Source: Glycine soja (lineage: Eukaryota > Streptophyta > Magnoliopsida > Fabales > Fabaceae). From it: a stretch of 64,000 nt of DNA. The translations under genes and the position numbers were made by a program. The notes under the pieces are model-generated. The model saw only the letters and a list, made by a program, of their open reading frames with translations. It did not search any database and was not told the origin of the DNA. Positions 13,561 through 28,479 of this stretch are shown piece after piece; the first letter of the stretch is position 1; each line of letters opens with the position of its first letter. Location of the stretch: assembly GCF_004193775.1 (NCBI RefSeq), contig NW_021143976.1:1-64000 (forward strand). The letters run 5' to 3'.

Positions 13561-16500
13561 GAGTGAAACGGTATGACCATTTGAATTACTCAAGAGCTTC
13601 CGTTGTTCAATTTCGAAAGTATCTATATCTTATGTGCCTGAATCGGACCTCCGAGTGAAAGGTTATGACCATTTGAAATGCTCATAAGCTTCAATTGTTC
13701 AATTACGAGCGTCTCGATATATAATGCGCCTGAATCGGACCACCATGTGAAAAGTTATGACCATTTGAATTGCTAAGAGCTTCCATTGTTCAATTTCGAG
13801 CGTCTCGATATATTATGTGCCTGAATCGGACCTCCAAGTGAAAAGTTATGACCATTTGAATTGCTCAAGAGCTTCCATTGTTCAATTTCGAGCATCTCGA
13901 TATATTATGCGCCTGAATCTGACCTCCGTGTCAAAAGTTATGACCCTTTGAATTTCTCGAGAGCTTCCGTTGTTCAATTTCGAGCATCTCGATATCTTAT
14001 GCGCCTGAATCGGAACTCCGAGTGAAAAGTTATAACCATTTGAATAACTCAAGAGCTTCCATTGTTCATTTTCGAGCATCTCGATATATGATGCGCCAGA
14101 ATCGGACCTTCGAGTCAAAAGTTATGACCATTTGAATTTTTAGACAGCTTCCGTTGTTCAATTTTGAGCATCTCTATATGTGATGCCCCTAAATCTGACC
14201 TCCGTGAGAAAAGTTATGACAATTTTAATTTCTTCAGAGCTTCCGTTGTCCAATTTCGAGCATCTCTATATGTGATGCGCCAGAATCGGACCTCCGAGTA
14301 AAAAGTTATGACCATTTGAATTTCTCGAGAGCTTCCGTTGTTCAATTTCGAGTGTCTAAATATATTATGCGCCTGAATCGGACCTCCGAGTGAAAAGTTA
14401 TGACCATTTCAATTGCTTAAGAGCTTCCATTGTTCAATTTCGAGTATCTCGATATATTATGCGCCTGAATCGGACCTCCAAGTGAAAAGTTATGACCATT
14501 TGAATTTCTCGAGAGCTTCCGTTGTTCAATTTTGAGTGTCTCGATATATTATGCGTCTGAATCGGACCTCCGAGTGAAACGTTATGACCATTTGAATTTC
14601 TCGAAGCTTCCGTTGTGCAATTTCGAGAGTCTCGATATCTTATGCGCCTGAATCGGACCTCCGAGTGAAAAGTTATGACCATTTGAATTTCTCGAGTGCT
14701 TCCGTTGTTCCATTTCAAGCGTCTCGATATATTATGCGACTGAATCAGACATCCGAGTTAAAAGTTACGACCATTTGAATTTCTCGACAGCTTCCGTTGT
14801 TCAATTTCGAGCGTCTCTATATGTGGTGCACCTAAATCGGACATCCAAGTAAAAATTTAGGACCATTTGAATTTGTCGAGAGCTTTACTTGTTCAATTTT
14901 GAGCGTCTCGATATATTATGCGCCTAAATCGGACCTCCAAGTGAAAAGTTATGACCATTTGAATTTCTCGAGAGCTCCCGTTGTTCAATTTTGAGTGTCT
15001 TGATATATTATGCGCCTGAATCGGACCTCTGAGTGAAACGTTATGACCATTTGAATTTCTCGAGAGCTTCCGTTGTTCAATTTCGAGAGTCTCGATATCT
15101 TATGCGCCTGAATAGGACCACCTAGTGAAAAGTTATGACCATTTGAATTGCTCAAGAGCGTCCATTGTTCAATTTCGAGCGTCTCGATATATTATGCGCC
15201 TTAATCGGACCTCCGAGTGTAAAGTTATGACCATTTGAATTGCTCAAGAGCTTCCATTGTTCAATTTCGAGCGTCTCGATATATTATGCGCCTGAATTAG
15301 ACATTCGAGTTAAAAGTTATGTCCATTTGAATTTCTCGAGAGCTTCCGTCGATCAATTTCGAGCGTCTCTATATGTGATGCACCTAAATCGGACATCCTA
15401 GTGAAAAGTTATGACCATTTGAATTTTTCGAGAGCTTTCCTTGTTCAATTTTGAGCGTCTCGATATATTATGCGCCTGAATCGGACCTCCAAGTGAAAAG
15501 TTATGACCATTTGAATTTCTCGAGAGCTTCCGTTGTTCAATTTTGAGTGTCTCGATATATTATGCGCCTGAATCGGACCTCCGAGTGAAACGGTATGACC
15601 ATTTGAATTACTCAAGAGCTTCCGTTGTTCAATTTCGAAAGTATCTATATCTTATGTGCCTGAATCGGACCTCCGAGTGAAAGGTTATGACCATTTGAAA
15701 TGCTCATAAGCTTCAATTGTTCAATTACGAGCGTCTCGATATATAATGCGCCTGAATCGGACCACCATGTGAAAAGTTATGACCATTTGAATTGCTAAGA
15801 GCTTCCATTGTTCAATTTCGAGCGTCTCGATATATTATGCGCCTGAATCGGACCTCCAAGTGAAAAGTTATGACCATTTGAATTGCTCAAGAGCTTCCAT
15901 TGTTCAATTTCGAGCATCTCGATATATTATGCGCCTGAATCTGACCTCCGTGACAAAAGTTATGACCATTTAAATTTCTCGAGAGCTTCCGTTGTTCAAT
16001 TTCGAGCGTCTCGATATCTTATGCGCCTGAATCGGACCTCCGAGTGAAAAGTTATGACCATTTGAATAACTCAAGAGCTTCCATTGTTCATTTTCGAGCA
16101 TCTCGATATATGATGCGCCAGAATCGGACCTTCGAGTCAAAAGTTATGACCATTTGAATTTTTAGACAGCTTCCGTTGTTCAATTTCGAGCGTCTCTATA
16201 TGTGATGAGCCTAAATCTGACCTTCGAGTCAAAAGTTATGACCATTTTAATTTCTCGAGAGCTTCCGTTGTTCATTTTCGAGCATCTCTATATGTGATGC
16301 GCCAGAATCGGACCTCCTGAATCGGACCTCCAAGTGAAAAGTTATGACCATTTGAATTTCTCGAGAGCTTCCGTTGTTCAATTTTGAGTGTCTCGATATA
16401 TTATGCGCCTGAATCGGACCTCCGAGTGAAACGTTATGACCATTTGAATTTCTCGAGAGCTTCCGTTGTTCAATTTCGAGAGTCTCGATATCTTATGCGC

Positions 16501-19500
16501 CTGAATCGGACCTCCGTGTGAAAAGTTATGACCATTTGAATTTCTCGAGAGCTTCCGTTGATCAATTTCAAGCGTCTCGATATATTATGCAACTGAATCA
16601 GACATCCGAGTTAAAAGTTACGACCATTTGAATTTCTTGAGAAGTTCCGTTGTTCAATTTCGAGCGTCTCTATATGTGATTCACCTAAATCGGACATCCA
16701 AGTAAAAATTTAGGACCATTTGAATTTGTCGAGAGCTTTACTTGTTCAATTTTGAGCGTCTCGATATATTATGCGCCTGAATCGGACCTCCAAGTGAAAA
16801 GTTATGACCATTTGAATTTCTCGAGAGCTTCCGTTGTTCAATTTTGAGTGTCTTGATATATTATGCGCCTGAATCGGACCTCTGAGTGAAACGTTATGAC
16901 CATTTGAATTTCTCGAGAGCTTCCGTTGTTCAATTTCGAGAGTCTCGATATCTTATGCGCCTGAATAGGACCACCTAGTGAAAAGTTATGACCATTTGAA
17001 TTGCTCAAGAGCGTCCATTGTTCAATTTCGAGCGTCTCGATATATTATGCGTCTTAATCGGACCTCCGAGTGTAAAGTTATGACCATTTGAATTGCTCAA
17101 GAGCTTCCATTGTTCAATTTTGAGCATCTCGATATATTATGTGCCTGAATCGGACCTCCAAGTGAAAAGTTATGACCAATTGAATTGCTCAAGAGCTTCC
17201 ATTGTTCAATTTCGAGCGTCTCGATATATTATGCGCCTGAATCGGACCTCCGAGTGTAAAGTTATGACCATTTGAATTGCTCAAGAGCTTCCATTGTTCA
17301 ATTTCGAGCGTCTAGATATATTATGCGCCTGAATCAGACATTCGAGTTAAAAGTTATGTCCATTTGAATTTCTCGAGAGCTTCCGTCGATCAATTTCGAG
17401 CGTCTCGATATGTGATGCACCTAAATCGGACATCCTAGTTAAAAGTTATGAGCATTTGAATTTTTCGAGAGCTTTCCTTGTTCAATTTTGAGCGTCTCGA
17501 TATATTATGCGCCTGAATCGGACCTCCAAGTGAAAAGTTATGACCATTTGAATTTCTCGAGAGCTTCCGTTGTTCAATTTTGAGTGTCTCGATATATTAT
17601 GCGCCTGAATCGGACCTCCGAGTGAAACGGTATGACCATTTGAATTACTCAAGAGCTTCCGTTGTTCAATTTCGAAAGTATCTATATCTTATGTGCCTGA
17701 ATCGGACCTCCGAGTGAAAGGTTATGACCATTTGAAATGCTCATAAGCTTCAATTGTTCAATTACGAGCGTCTCGATATATAATGCGCCTGAATCGGACC
17801 ACCATGTGAAAAGTTATGACCATTTGAATTGCTAAGAGCTTCCATTGTTCAATTTCGAGCGTCTCGATAGATTATGTACCTGAATCGGACCTCCAAGTGA
17901 AAAGTTATGACCATTTGAATTGCTCAAGAGCTTCCATTGTTCAATTTCGAGCATCTAGATATATTATGCGCCTGAATCTGACCTCCGTGACAAAAGTTAT
18001 GACCCTTTGAATTTCTCGAGAGCTTCCGTTGTTCAATTTCGAGCATCTCGATATCTTATGCGCCTGAATCGGAACTCCGAGTGAAAAGTTATAACCATTT
18101 GAATAACTCAAGAGCTTCCATTGTTCATTTTCGAGCATGTCGATATATGATGCGCCAGAATCGGACCTTCGAGTCAAAAGTTATGACCATTTGAATTTTT
18201 AGACAGCTTCCGTTGTTCAATTTTGAGCATCTCTATATGTGATGCCCCTAAATCTGACCTCCGTGAGAAAAGTTATGACAATTTTAATTTCTTCAGAGCT
18301 TCCGTTGTCCAATTTCGAGCATCTCTATATGTGATGCGCCAGAATCGGACCTCCGAGTAAAAAGTTATGACCATTTGAATTTCTCGAGAGCTTCCGTTGT
18401 TCAATTTCGAGTGTCTAAATATATTATGCGCCTGAATCGGACCTCCGAGTGAAAAGTTATGACCATTTCAATTGCTTAAGAGCTTCCATTGTTCAATTTC
18501 GAGAATCTCGATATATTATGCGCCTGAATCGGACCTCCAAGTGAAAAGTTATGACCATTTGAATTTCTCGAGAGCTTCCGTTGTTCAATTTTGAGTGTCT
18601 CGATATATTATGCGTCTGAATCGGACCTCCGAGTGAAACGTTATGACCATTTGAATTTCTCGAAGCTTCCGTTGTTCAATTTCGAGAGTCTCGATATCTT
18701 ATGCGCCTGAATCGGACCTCCGAGTGAAAAGTTATGACCATTTGAATTTCTCGACAGCTTCCGTTATTCAATTTCAAGCGTCTCGATATATTATGCGACT
18801 GAATCAGACATCCGAGTTAAAAGTTAAGACCATTTGAATTTCTCGACAGCTTCCGTTGTTCAATTTCGAGCGTCTCTATATGTGGTGCACATAAATCGGA
18901 CATCCAAGTAAAAATTTAGGACCATTTGAATTTGTCGAGAGCTTTACTTGTTCAATTTTGAGCGTCTCGATATATTATGCGCCTGAATCGGACCTCCAAG
19001 TGAAAAGTTAAGACCATTTGAATTTCTCGAGAGCTCCCGTTGTTCAATTTTGAGTGTCTTGATATATTATGCGCCTGAATCGGACCTCCGAGTGAAACGT
19101 TATGACCATTTGAATTTCTCGAGAGCTTCCGTTGTTCAATTTCGAGAGTCTCGATATCTTATGCGCCTGAATAGGACCACCTAGTGAAAAGTTATGACCA
19201 TTTGAATTGCTCAAGAGCGTCCATTGTTCAATTTCGAGCGTCTCGATATATTATGCGCCTTAATCGGACCTCCGAGTGTAAAGTTATGACCATTTGAATT
19301 GCTTAAGAGCTTCCATTGTTCAATTTTGAGCATCTCGATATATTATGTGCCTGAATCGGACCTCCAAGTGAAAAGTTATGACCAATTGAATTGCTCAAGA
19401 GCTTCCATTGTTCAATTTCGAGCGTCTCGATATATTATGCGCCTGAATCGGACCTCCGAGTGTAAAGTTATGACCATTTGAATTGCTCAAGAGCTTCCAT

Positions 19501-21530
19501 TGTTCAATTTCGAGCGTCTAGATATATTATGCGCCTGAATCAGACATTCGAGTTAAAAGTTATGTCCATTTGAATTTCTCGAGAGCTTCCGTCGATCAAT
19601 TTCGAGCGTCTCGATATGTGATGCACCTAAATCGGACATCCTAGTTAAAAGTTATGAGCATTTGAATTTGTCGAGAGCTTTCCTTGTTCAATTTCAGCGT
19701 CTCGATATATTATGCGCTTGAATCGGACCTCCAAGTGAAAAGTTATGACCATTTGAATTTCTCGAGAGCTTCCGTTGTTCAATTTTGAGTGTCTCGATAT
19801 ATTATGCGCCTGAATCGGACCTCCGAGTGAAACGGTATGACCATTTGAATTACTCAAGAGCTTCCGTTGTTCAATTTCGAAAGTATCTATATCTTATGTG
19901 CCTGAATCGGACCTCCGAGTGAAAGGTTATGACCATTTGAAATGCTCATAAGCTTCAATTGTTCAATTACGAGCGTCTCGATATATAATGCGCCTGAATC
20001 GGACCACCATGTGAAAAGTTATGACCATTTGAATTGCTAAGAGCTTCCATTGTTCATTTTCGAGCGTCTCGATATATTATGTGCCTGAATCGGACCTCCA
20101 AGTGAAAAGTTATGACCATTTGAATTGCTCAAGAGCTTCCATTGTTCAATTTCGAGCATCTCGATATATTATGCGCCTGAATCTGACCTCCGTGAGAAAA
20201 GTTATGACCATTTGAATTTCTCGAGAGCTTCCGTTGTTCAATTTCGAGCATCTCGATATCTTATGCGCCTGAATCGGACCTCCGAGTGAAAAGTTATGAC
20301 CATTTGAATAACTCAAGAGCTTCCATTGTTCATTTTCGAGCATCTCGATATATGATGCGCCAGAATCGGACCTTCGAGTCAAAAGTTATGACCATTTGAA
20401 TTTTTAGACAGCTTCCGTTGTTCAATTTTGAGCATCTCTATATGTGATGCGCCTAAATCTGACCTCCGTGAGAAAAGTTATGACAATTTTAATTTCTCCA
20501 GAGCTTCCGTTGTTCAATTTCGAGCATCTCTATATGTGATGCGCCAGAATCGGACCTCCGAGTGAAAAGTTATGACCATTTGAATTTCTCGAGAGCTTCC
20601 GTTGTTCAATTTCGAGTGTCTAAATATATTATGCGCCTGAATCGGACCTCCGAGTGAAAAGTTATGACCATTTCAATTGCTTAAGAGCTTCCATTGTTCA
20701 ATTTCGAGAATCTCGATATATTATGCGCCTGAATCGGACCTCCAAGTGAAAAGTTATGACCATTTGAATTTCTCGAGAGCTCCCGTTGTTCAATTTTGAG
20801 TGTCTCGATATATTATGCGTCTGAATCGGACCTCCGAGTGAAACGTTATGACCATTTGAATTTCTCGAGAGCTTCCGTTGTTCAATTTCGAGAGTCTCGA
20901 TATCTTATGCGCCTGAATAGGACCACCTAGTGAAAAGTTATGACCATTTGAATTGCTCAAGAGCGTCCATTGTTCAATTTTGAGCGTCTCGATATATTAT
21001 GCGCCTGAATCGGACCTCCGAGTGTAAAGTTATGACCATTTGAATTGCTCAAGAGCTTCCATTGTTCAATTTTGAGCATCTCGATATATTATGTGCCTGA
21101 ATCGGACCTCCAAGTGAAAAGTTATGACCATTTGAATTGCTCAAGAGCTTCCATTGTTCAATTTCGAGCGTCTCGATATATTATGCGCCTGAATCGGACC
21201 TCCGAGTGTAAAGTTATGACCATTTGAATTGCTCAAGAGCTTCCATTGTTCAATTTCGAGCGTCTCGATATATTATGCGCCTGAATCAGACATCCGAGTT
21301 AAAAGTTATGTCCATTTGAATTTCTCGAGAGCTTCCGTTGTTCAATTTCGAGCGTCTCTATATGTGATTCACCTAAATCGGACATCCGAGTTAAAAGTTA
21401 TGACCATTTGAATTTTTCGAGAGCTTTCCTTGTTCAATTTTGAGCGTCTCGATATATTATGCGCCTGAATCGGACCTCCAAGTGAAAAGTTATGACCATT
21501 TGAATTTCTCGAGAGCTTCCGTTGTTCAAT
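13561..21530 (+). repeat. 22/24-monomer higher-order repeat (about 2.02-2.21 kb), 3-4 copies
   Basis: The rare string CGAAAGTATCTATATC lies at 13614, 15636, 17673 and 19878. Spacings are 2,022, 2,037 and 2,205 bp. These equal 22 x 92 - 2, 22 x 92 + 13 and 24 x 92 - 3. The odd bases are explained by a 1-bp loss in TTGCTAAGAGC, a 2-bp loss in TTTCTCGAAGCTTCC in some copies, and a 14-bp gain near 16,313. Further block markers are AATGCTCATAAGCTTC, AATTTTTAGACAGC and GAATAGGACCACC. Confidence 0.85.
16238..16343 (+). repeat. Elongated satellite monomer, 106 bp, with internal 14-bp duplication
   Basis: ATGACC landmarks at 16238 and 16344 are 106 bp apart. TGAATCGGACCTCC follows directly after an AGAATCGGACCTCC, so 14 bp are duplicated in tandem. 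The left part resembles a GCGCCAGAAT monomer and the right part a GACCTCCAAGTG monomer. The structure fits an out-of-register exchange or a replication slip. Confidence 0.8.
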
Positions 21531-24500
21531 TTCGAGCATCTAGATATATTATGTGCCTGAATCTAACCTCCGTGACAAAAGTTATGACCCTCTGAATTTC
21601 TCGACAGCTTCCGTTGTTCAATTTCGAGCGTCTCGATATCTTATGCGCCTGAATCGGACCTCCGAATGAAAAGTTATAACCATTTGAATAACTCAAGAGC
21701 TTTCATTGTTCATTTTCGAGCATCTCGATATATGATGCGCCAGAATCGACCTTCGAGTCAAAAGTTATGACCATTTGAATTTTTAGACAGTTTCCGTTGT
21801 TCAATTTTGAGCGTCTATATATGTGATGCGCCTAAATCTGACCTCCGTTAGAAAAGGTATGACAATTTTAATTTTTCCAGAGCTACCGTTGTTCAATTTC
21901 GAGCATCTCTATATGTGATTCGCCAGAATCGGACCTCCGAGTAAAAAGTTATGACCATTTGAATTTCTCGAGAGCTTGCGTCGTTCAATTTCGAGTGTCT
22001 AAATATATTATGCGCCTGAATCGGACCTCCGAGTGAAAAGTTATGACCATTTCGATTGCTTAAGAGCTTCCATTGTTCAATTTCGAGAATCTCGATATAT
22101 TATGCGCCTGAATCGGACCTCCAAGTGAAATGTTATGACCATTTGAATTTCTCGAGAGCTTCCGTTGTTCAATTTTGAGTGTCTCGATATATTATGCGTC
22201 TGAATCGGACCTCCGAGTGAAACGTTATGACCATTTGAATTTCTCGAGAGCTTCCGTTGTTCAATTTCGAGAGTCTCGATATCTTATGCGCCTGAATCGG
22301 ACCTCCGAGTGAAAAGTTATGACCATTTGAATAACTCAAGAGCTTCCATTGTTCATTTTTTAGCATCTCGATATATGATGCGCCTGAATCGAACCTTCGA
22401 GTCAAAAGTTATGACCATTTGAATTTCTCGAGAGCTTTCGTTGTTCAATTTCGAGCGTCTCTATATGTGATGCGCTTAAATCTGACCTCCGTGAGAAAAG
22501 TTATGACCATTTTAATTTCTCGAGAGCTTCTGTTGTTCAATTTCGAGCATCTGTATATATGATGCGCCAGAATCGGACCTCTGAGTGAAAAGTTATGACC
22601 ATTTGAATTTCTTGAGAGCTTCCGTTGTTCAATTTCGAGTGTCTTGATATATTATGCGCCTGAATCGGACCTCCGAGTGAAACGTTATGAACATTTGAAT
22701 TTCTCGAGAGCTTCCGTTGTTCAAATTTGAGTGTCTAGATATATTATACGCCTGAATCGGACCTCCGAGTGAAACGTTATGACCATTTGAATTTCTCGAT
22801 AGCTTCCGTTGTTCAATTTCGAGAGTCTCGATATCTTATGCGCCTGAATCGGACCTCCGAGTGAAAAGTTATGACCATTTGAAATGCTCAAGAGCTTCCA
22901 TTGTTCAATTTCGAGCATCTCGATAGATTATGCGCCTGAATCGGCCATCCGAGTGTAAAGTTATGACCATTTGAATTGCTCAAGAGCTTCCATTGTTCAA
23001 TTTCGAGCATCAAGATATATTATGTGCCTGAATCGGACCTCCAAGTGAAAAGTTATGACCATTTGAATTGCTCAAGAGCTTCCATTGTTCAATTTCGAGC
23101 ATCTAGATATATTATGCGCCTGAATCAGACATCCGAGTTAAAAATTATGTCCATTTGAATTTCTCGAGAGCTTCCGTCGATCAATTTCGAGCGTCTCGAT
23201 ATGTGATGCACCTAAATCGGACATCCTAGTTAAAAGTTATGACCATTTGAATTTGTCGAGAGCTTTCCTTGTTCAATTTTGAGCGTCCCGATATATTATG
23301 CGCTTGAATCGGACCTCCAAGTGAAAAGTTATGACCATTTGAATTTCTCAAGAGCTTCCGTTGTTCAATTTTGAGTGTCTCGATATATTATGCGCCTGAA
23401 TCGGACCTCCGAGTGAAACGTTATGACCATTTGAATTTCTCGAGAGCTTCCGTTGTTCAATTTCGAGCGTCTCGATATTTTATACGCCTGAATCGGACCT
23501 CCTAGTGAAAAGTTATGACCATTTGAATTGCTCAAGAGCTTCCATTGTTCAATTTTGAGCGTCTCGATATATTATGTGCCTGAATCGGACCTCTGACTGT
23601 AAAGTTATGACCATTTGAATTGCTCAAGAGCTTCCATTGTTCAATTTCGAGCATCTAGATATATTATGCGCCTGAATCTGACCTCCGTGACAAAAGTTAT
23701 GACCCTTTGAATTTCTCGAGAGCTTCCGTTGTTCAATTTTGAGTGTCTCGATATATTATGCGTCTGAATCGGACCTCCGAGTGAAACGTTATGACCATTT
23801 GAATTTCTCGAGAGCTTCCGTTGTTCAATTTCGAGAGTCTCGATATCTTATGCGCCTGAATCGGACCTCCGAGTGAAAAGTTATGACCATTTGAATAACT
23901 CAAGAGCTTCCATTGTTCATTTTTTAGCATCTCGATATATGATGCGCCTGAATCGAACCTTCGAGTCAAAAGTTATGACCATTTGAATTTCTCGAGAGCT
24001 TTCGTTGTTCAATTTCGAGCGTCTCTATATGTGATGCGCTTAAATCTGACCTCCGTGAGAAAAGTTATGACCATTTTAATTTCTCGAGAGCTTCTGTTGT
24101 TCAATTTCGAGCATCTGTATATATGATGCGCCAGAATCGGACCTCTGAGTGAAAAGTTATGACCATTTGAATTTCTTGAGAGCTTCCGTTGTTCAATTTC
24201 GAGTGTCTTGATATATTATGCGCCTGAATCGGACCTCCGAGTGAAACGTTATGAACATTTGAATTTCTCGAGAGCTTCCGTTGTTCAAATTTGAGTGTCT
24301 TGATATATTATCGCCTGAATCGGACCTCCGAGTGAAACGTTATGACCATTTGAATTTCTCGATAGCTTCCGTTGTTCAATTTCGAGAGTCTCGATATCTT
24401 ATGCGCCTGAATCGGACCTCCGAGTGAAAAGTTATGACCATTTGAAATGCTCAAGAGCTTCCATTGTTCAATTTCGAGCATCTCGATATATTATGCGCCT

Positions 24501-27500
24501 GAATCGGACATCCGAGTGTAAAGTTATGACCATTTGAATTGCTCAAGAGCTTCCATTGTTCAATTTCGAGCATCAAGATATATTATGTGCCTGAATCGGA
24601 CCTCCAAGTGAAAAGTTATGACCATTTGAATTGCTCAAGAGCTTCCATTGTTCAATTTCGAGCATCTAGATATATTATGCGCCTGAATCAGACATCCGAG
24701 TTAAAAATTATGTCCATTTGAATTTCTCGAGAGCTTCCGTCGATCAATTTCGAGCGTCTCGATATGTGATGCTCCTAAATCGGACCTCCGTGTGAAACGT
24801 TATGAACATTTGAATTTCTCGAGAGCTTCCGTTGTTCAAATTTGAGTGTCTAGATATATTATACGCCTGAATCGGACCTCCGAGTGAAACGTTATGACCA
24901 TTTGAATTTCTCGATAGCTTCCGTTGTTCAATTTCGAGAGTCTCGATATCTTATGCGCCTGAATCGGACCTCCGAGTGAAAAGTTATGACCATTTGAATA
25001 ACTCAAGAGCTTCCATTGTTCATTTTTTAGCATCTCGATATATGATGCGCCTGAATCGAACCTTCGAGTCAAAAGTTATGACCATTTGAATTTCTCGAGA
25101 GCTTTCGTTGTTCAATTTCGAGCGTCTCTATATGTGATGCGCTTAAATCTGACCTCCGTGAGAAAAGTTATGACCATTTTAATTTCTCGAGAGCTTCTGT
25201 TGTTCAATTTCGAGCATCTGTATATATGATGCGCCAGAATCGGACCTCTGAGTGAAAAGTTATGACCATTTGAATTTCTTGAGAGCTTCCGTTGTTCAAT
25301 TTCGAGTGTCTTGATATATTATGCGCCTGAATCGGACCTCCGAGTGAAACGTTATGAACATTTGAATTTCTCGAGAGCTTCCGTTGTTCAAATTTGAGTG
25401 TCTAGATATATTATACGCCTGAATCGGACCTCCGATTGAAACGTTATGACCATTTGAATTGCTCAAGAGCTTCCATTGTTCAATTTTGAGCGTCTCGATA
25501 TATTATGTGCCTGAATCGGACCTCTGACTGTAAAGTTATGACCATTTGAATTGCTCAAGAGCTTCCATTGTTCAATTTCGAGCATCTAGATATATTATGC
25601 GCCTGAATCTGACCTCCGTGACAAAAGTTATGACCCTCTGAATTTCTCGACAGCTTCCGTTGTTCAATTTCGAGCGTCTCGATATCTTATGCGCCTGAAT
25701 CGGACCTCCGAATGAAAAGTTATAACCATTTGAATAACTCAAGAGCTTTCATTGTTCATTTTCGAGCATCTCGATATATGATGCGCCAGAATCGACCTTC
25801 GAGTCAAAAGTTATGACCATTTGAATTTTTAGACAGCTTCCGTTGTTCAATTTTGAGCGTCTCTATATGTGATGCCCCTAAATCTGACCTCCGTGAGAAA
25901 AGTTATGACAATTTTAATTTCTTCAGAGCTTCCGTTGTCCAATTTCGAGAATCTCTATATGTGATGCGCCAAAATCGGACCTCCGAGTAAAAAGTTATGA
26001 CCATTTGAATTTCTCGAGAGCTTGCGTTGTTCAATTTCGAGTGTCTAAATATATTATGCACCTGAATCGGACCTCCGAGTGAAAAGTTATGACCATTTCG
26101 ATTGCTTAAGAGCTTCCATTGTTCAATTTCGAGAATCTCGATATATTATGCGCCTGAATCGGACCTCCAAGTGAAATGTTATGACCATTTGAATTTCTCG
26201 AGAGCTTCCGTTGTTCAATTTTGAGTGTCTCGATATATTATGCGTCTGAATCGGACCTCCGAGTGAAACGTTATGACCATTTGAATTTCTCGAGAGCTTC
26301 CGTTGTTCAATTTCGAGAGTCTCGATATCTTATGCGCCTGAATCGGACCTCCGAGTGAAAAGTTATGACCATTTGAATAACTCAAGAGCTTCCATTGTTC
26401 ATTTTTTAGCATCTCGATATATGATGCGCCTGAATCGAACCTTCGAGTCAAAAGTTATGACCATTTGAATTTCTCGAGAGCTTTCGTTGTTCAATTTCGA
26501 GCGTCTCTATATGTGATGCGCTTAAATCTGACCTCCGTGAGAAAAGTTATGACCATTTTAATTTCTCGAGAGCTTCTGTTGTTCAATTTCGAGCATCTGT
26601 ATATATGATGCGCCAGAATCGGACCTCTGAATGAAAAGTTATGACCATTTGAATTTCTTGAGAGCTTCCGTTGTTCAATTTCGAGTGTCTTGATATATTA
26701 TGCGCCTGAATCGGACCTCCGAGTGAAACGTTATGAACATTTGAATTTCTCGAGAGCTTCCGTTGTTCAAATTTGAGTGTCTAGATATATTATACGCCTG
26801 AATCGGACCTCCGAGTGAAACGTTATGACCATTTGAATTTCTCGATAGCTTCCGTTGTTCAATTTCGAGAGTCTCGATATCTTATGCGCCTGAATTGGAC
26901 CTCCGAGTGAAAAGTTATGACCATTTGAAATGCTCAGGAGCTTCCATTGTTCAATTTCGAGCATCTCGATAGATTATGCGCCTGAATCGGACATCCGAGT
27001 GTAAAGTTATGACCATTTGAATTGCTCAAGAGCTTCCATTGTTCAATTTCGAGCATCAAGATATATTATGTGCCTGAATCGGACCTCCAAGTGAAAAGTT
27101 ATGACCATTTGAATTGCTCAAGAGCTTCCATTGTTCAATTTCGAGCATCTAGATATATTATGCGCCTGAATCAGACATCCGAGTTAAAAGTTATGTCCAT
27201 TGGTATTTCTCGAGAGCTTCCGTCGATCAATTTCGAGCGTCTCGATATGTGATGCACCTAAATCGGACATCCTAGTTAAAAGTTATGACCATTTGAATTT
27301 GTCGAGAGCTTTCCTTGTTCAATTTTGAGCGTCCCGATATATTATGCGCTTGAATCGGACCTCCAAGTGAAAAGTTATGACCATTTGAATTTCTCAAGAG
27401 CTTCCGTTGTTCAATTTTGAGTGTCTCGATATATTATGCGCCTGAATTGGACCTCCGAGTGAAACGTTATGACCATTTGAATTTCTCGAGAGCTTCCGTT

Positions 27501-28479
27501 GTTCAATTTCGAGCGTCTCGATATTTTATACGCCTGAATCGGACCTCCTAGTGAAAAGTTATGACCATTTGAATTGCTCAAGAGCTTCTATTGTTCAATT
27601 TTGAGCGTCTCGATATATTATGTGCCTGAATCGGACCTCTGACTGTAAAGTTATGACCATTTGAATTGCTCAAGAGCTTCCATTGTTCAATTTCGAGCAT
27701 CTAGATATATTATGCGCCTGAATCTGACCTCCGTGACAAAAGTTATGACCCTTTGAATTTCTCGAGAGCTTCCGTTGTTCAATTTCGAGCGTCTCGATAT
27801 CTTATGCACCTGAATCGGACCTCCGAATGAAAAGTTATAACCATTTGAATAACTCAAGAGCTTTCATTGTTCATTTTCGAGCATCTCGATATATGATGTG
27901 CCAGAATCGACCTTCGAGTCAAAAGTTATGACCATTTGAATTTTTAGACAGCTTCCGTTGTTCAATTTTGAGCGTCTCTATATGTGATGCCCCTAAATCT
28001 GACCTCCGTGAAAAAAGTTATGACAATTTTAATTTTTTCAGAGCTTCCGTTGTCCAATTTCGAGCATCTCTATATGTGATGCGCCAGAATCGGACCTCCG
28101 AGTAAAAAGTTATGACCATTTGAATTTCTCGAGAGCTTGCGTTGTTCAATTTCGAGTGTCTAAATATATTATGCGCCTGAATCGGACCTCCGAGTGAAAA
28201 GTTATGACCATTTCGATTGCTTAAGAGCTTCCATTGTTCAATTTCGAGAATCTCGATATATTATGCGCCTGAATCGGACCTCCAAGTGAAATGTTATGAC
28301 CATTTGAATTTCTCGAGAGCTTCCGTTGTTCAATTTTGAGAGTCTCGATATCTTATGCGCCTGAATCGGACCTCCGAGTGAAAAGTTATGACCATTTGAA
28401 TAACTCAAGAGCTTCCATTGTTCATTTTTTAGCATCTCGATATATGATGCGCCTGAATCGAACCTTCGAGTCAAAAGTT
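21531..28479 (+). repeat. 44-monomer higher-order repeat, 4,046 bp, about 1.7 copies with nested shorter units
   Basis: Landmarks at 22169, 22721 and 22976 recur at 26215, 26767 and 27022, all offset by 4,046 bp (44 x 92 - 2). The left edge is visible as the CATCTAGATATATTATG...GACAAAAG monomer near 21,537 and again near 25,583. Inside the unit, the TTGTTCATTTTTTAGC monomer recurs at offsets of 1,564 bp (17 monomers) and 1,103 bp (12 monomers less one base), so the unit was itself built by earlier duplications. The right edge is a 49-bp broken monomer at 28,480. Confidence 0.85.
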
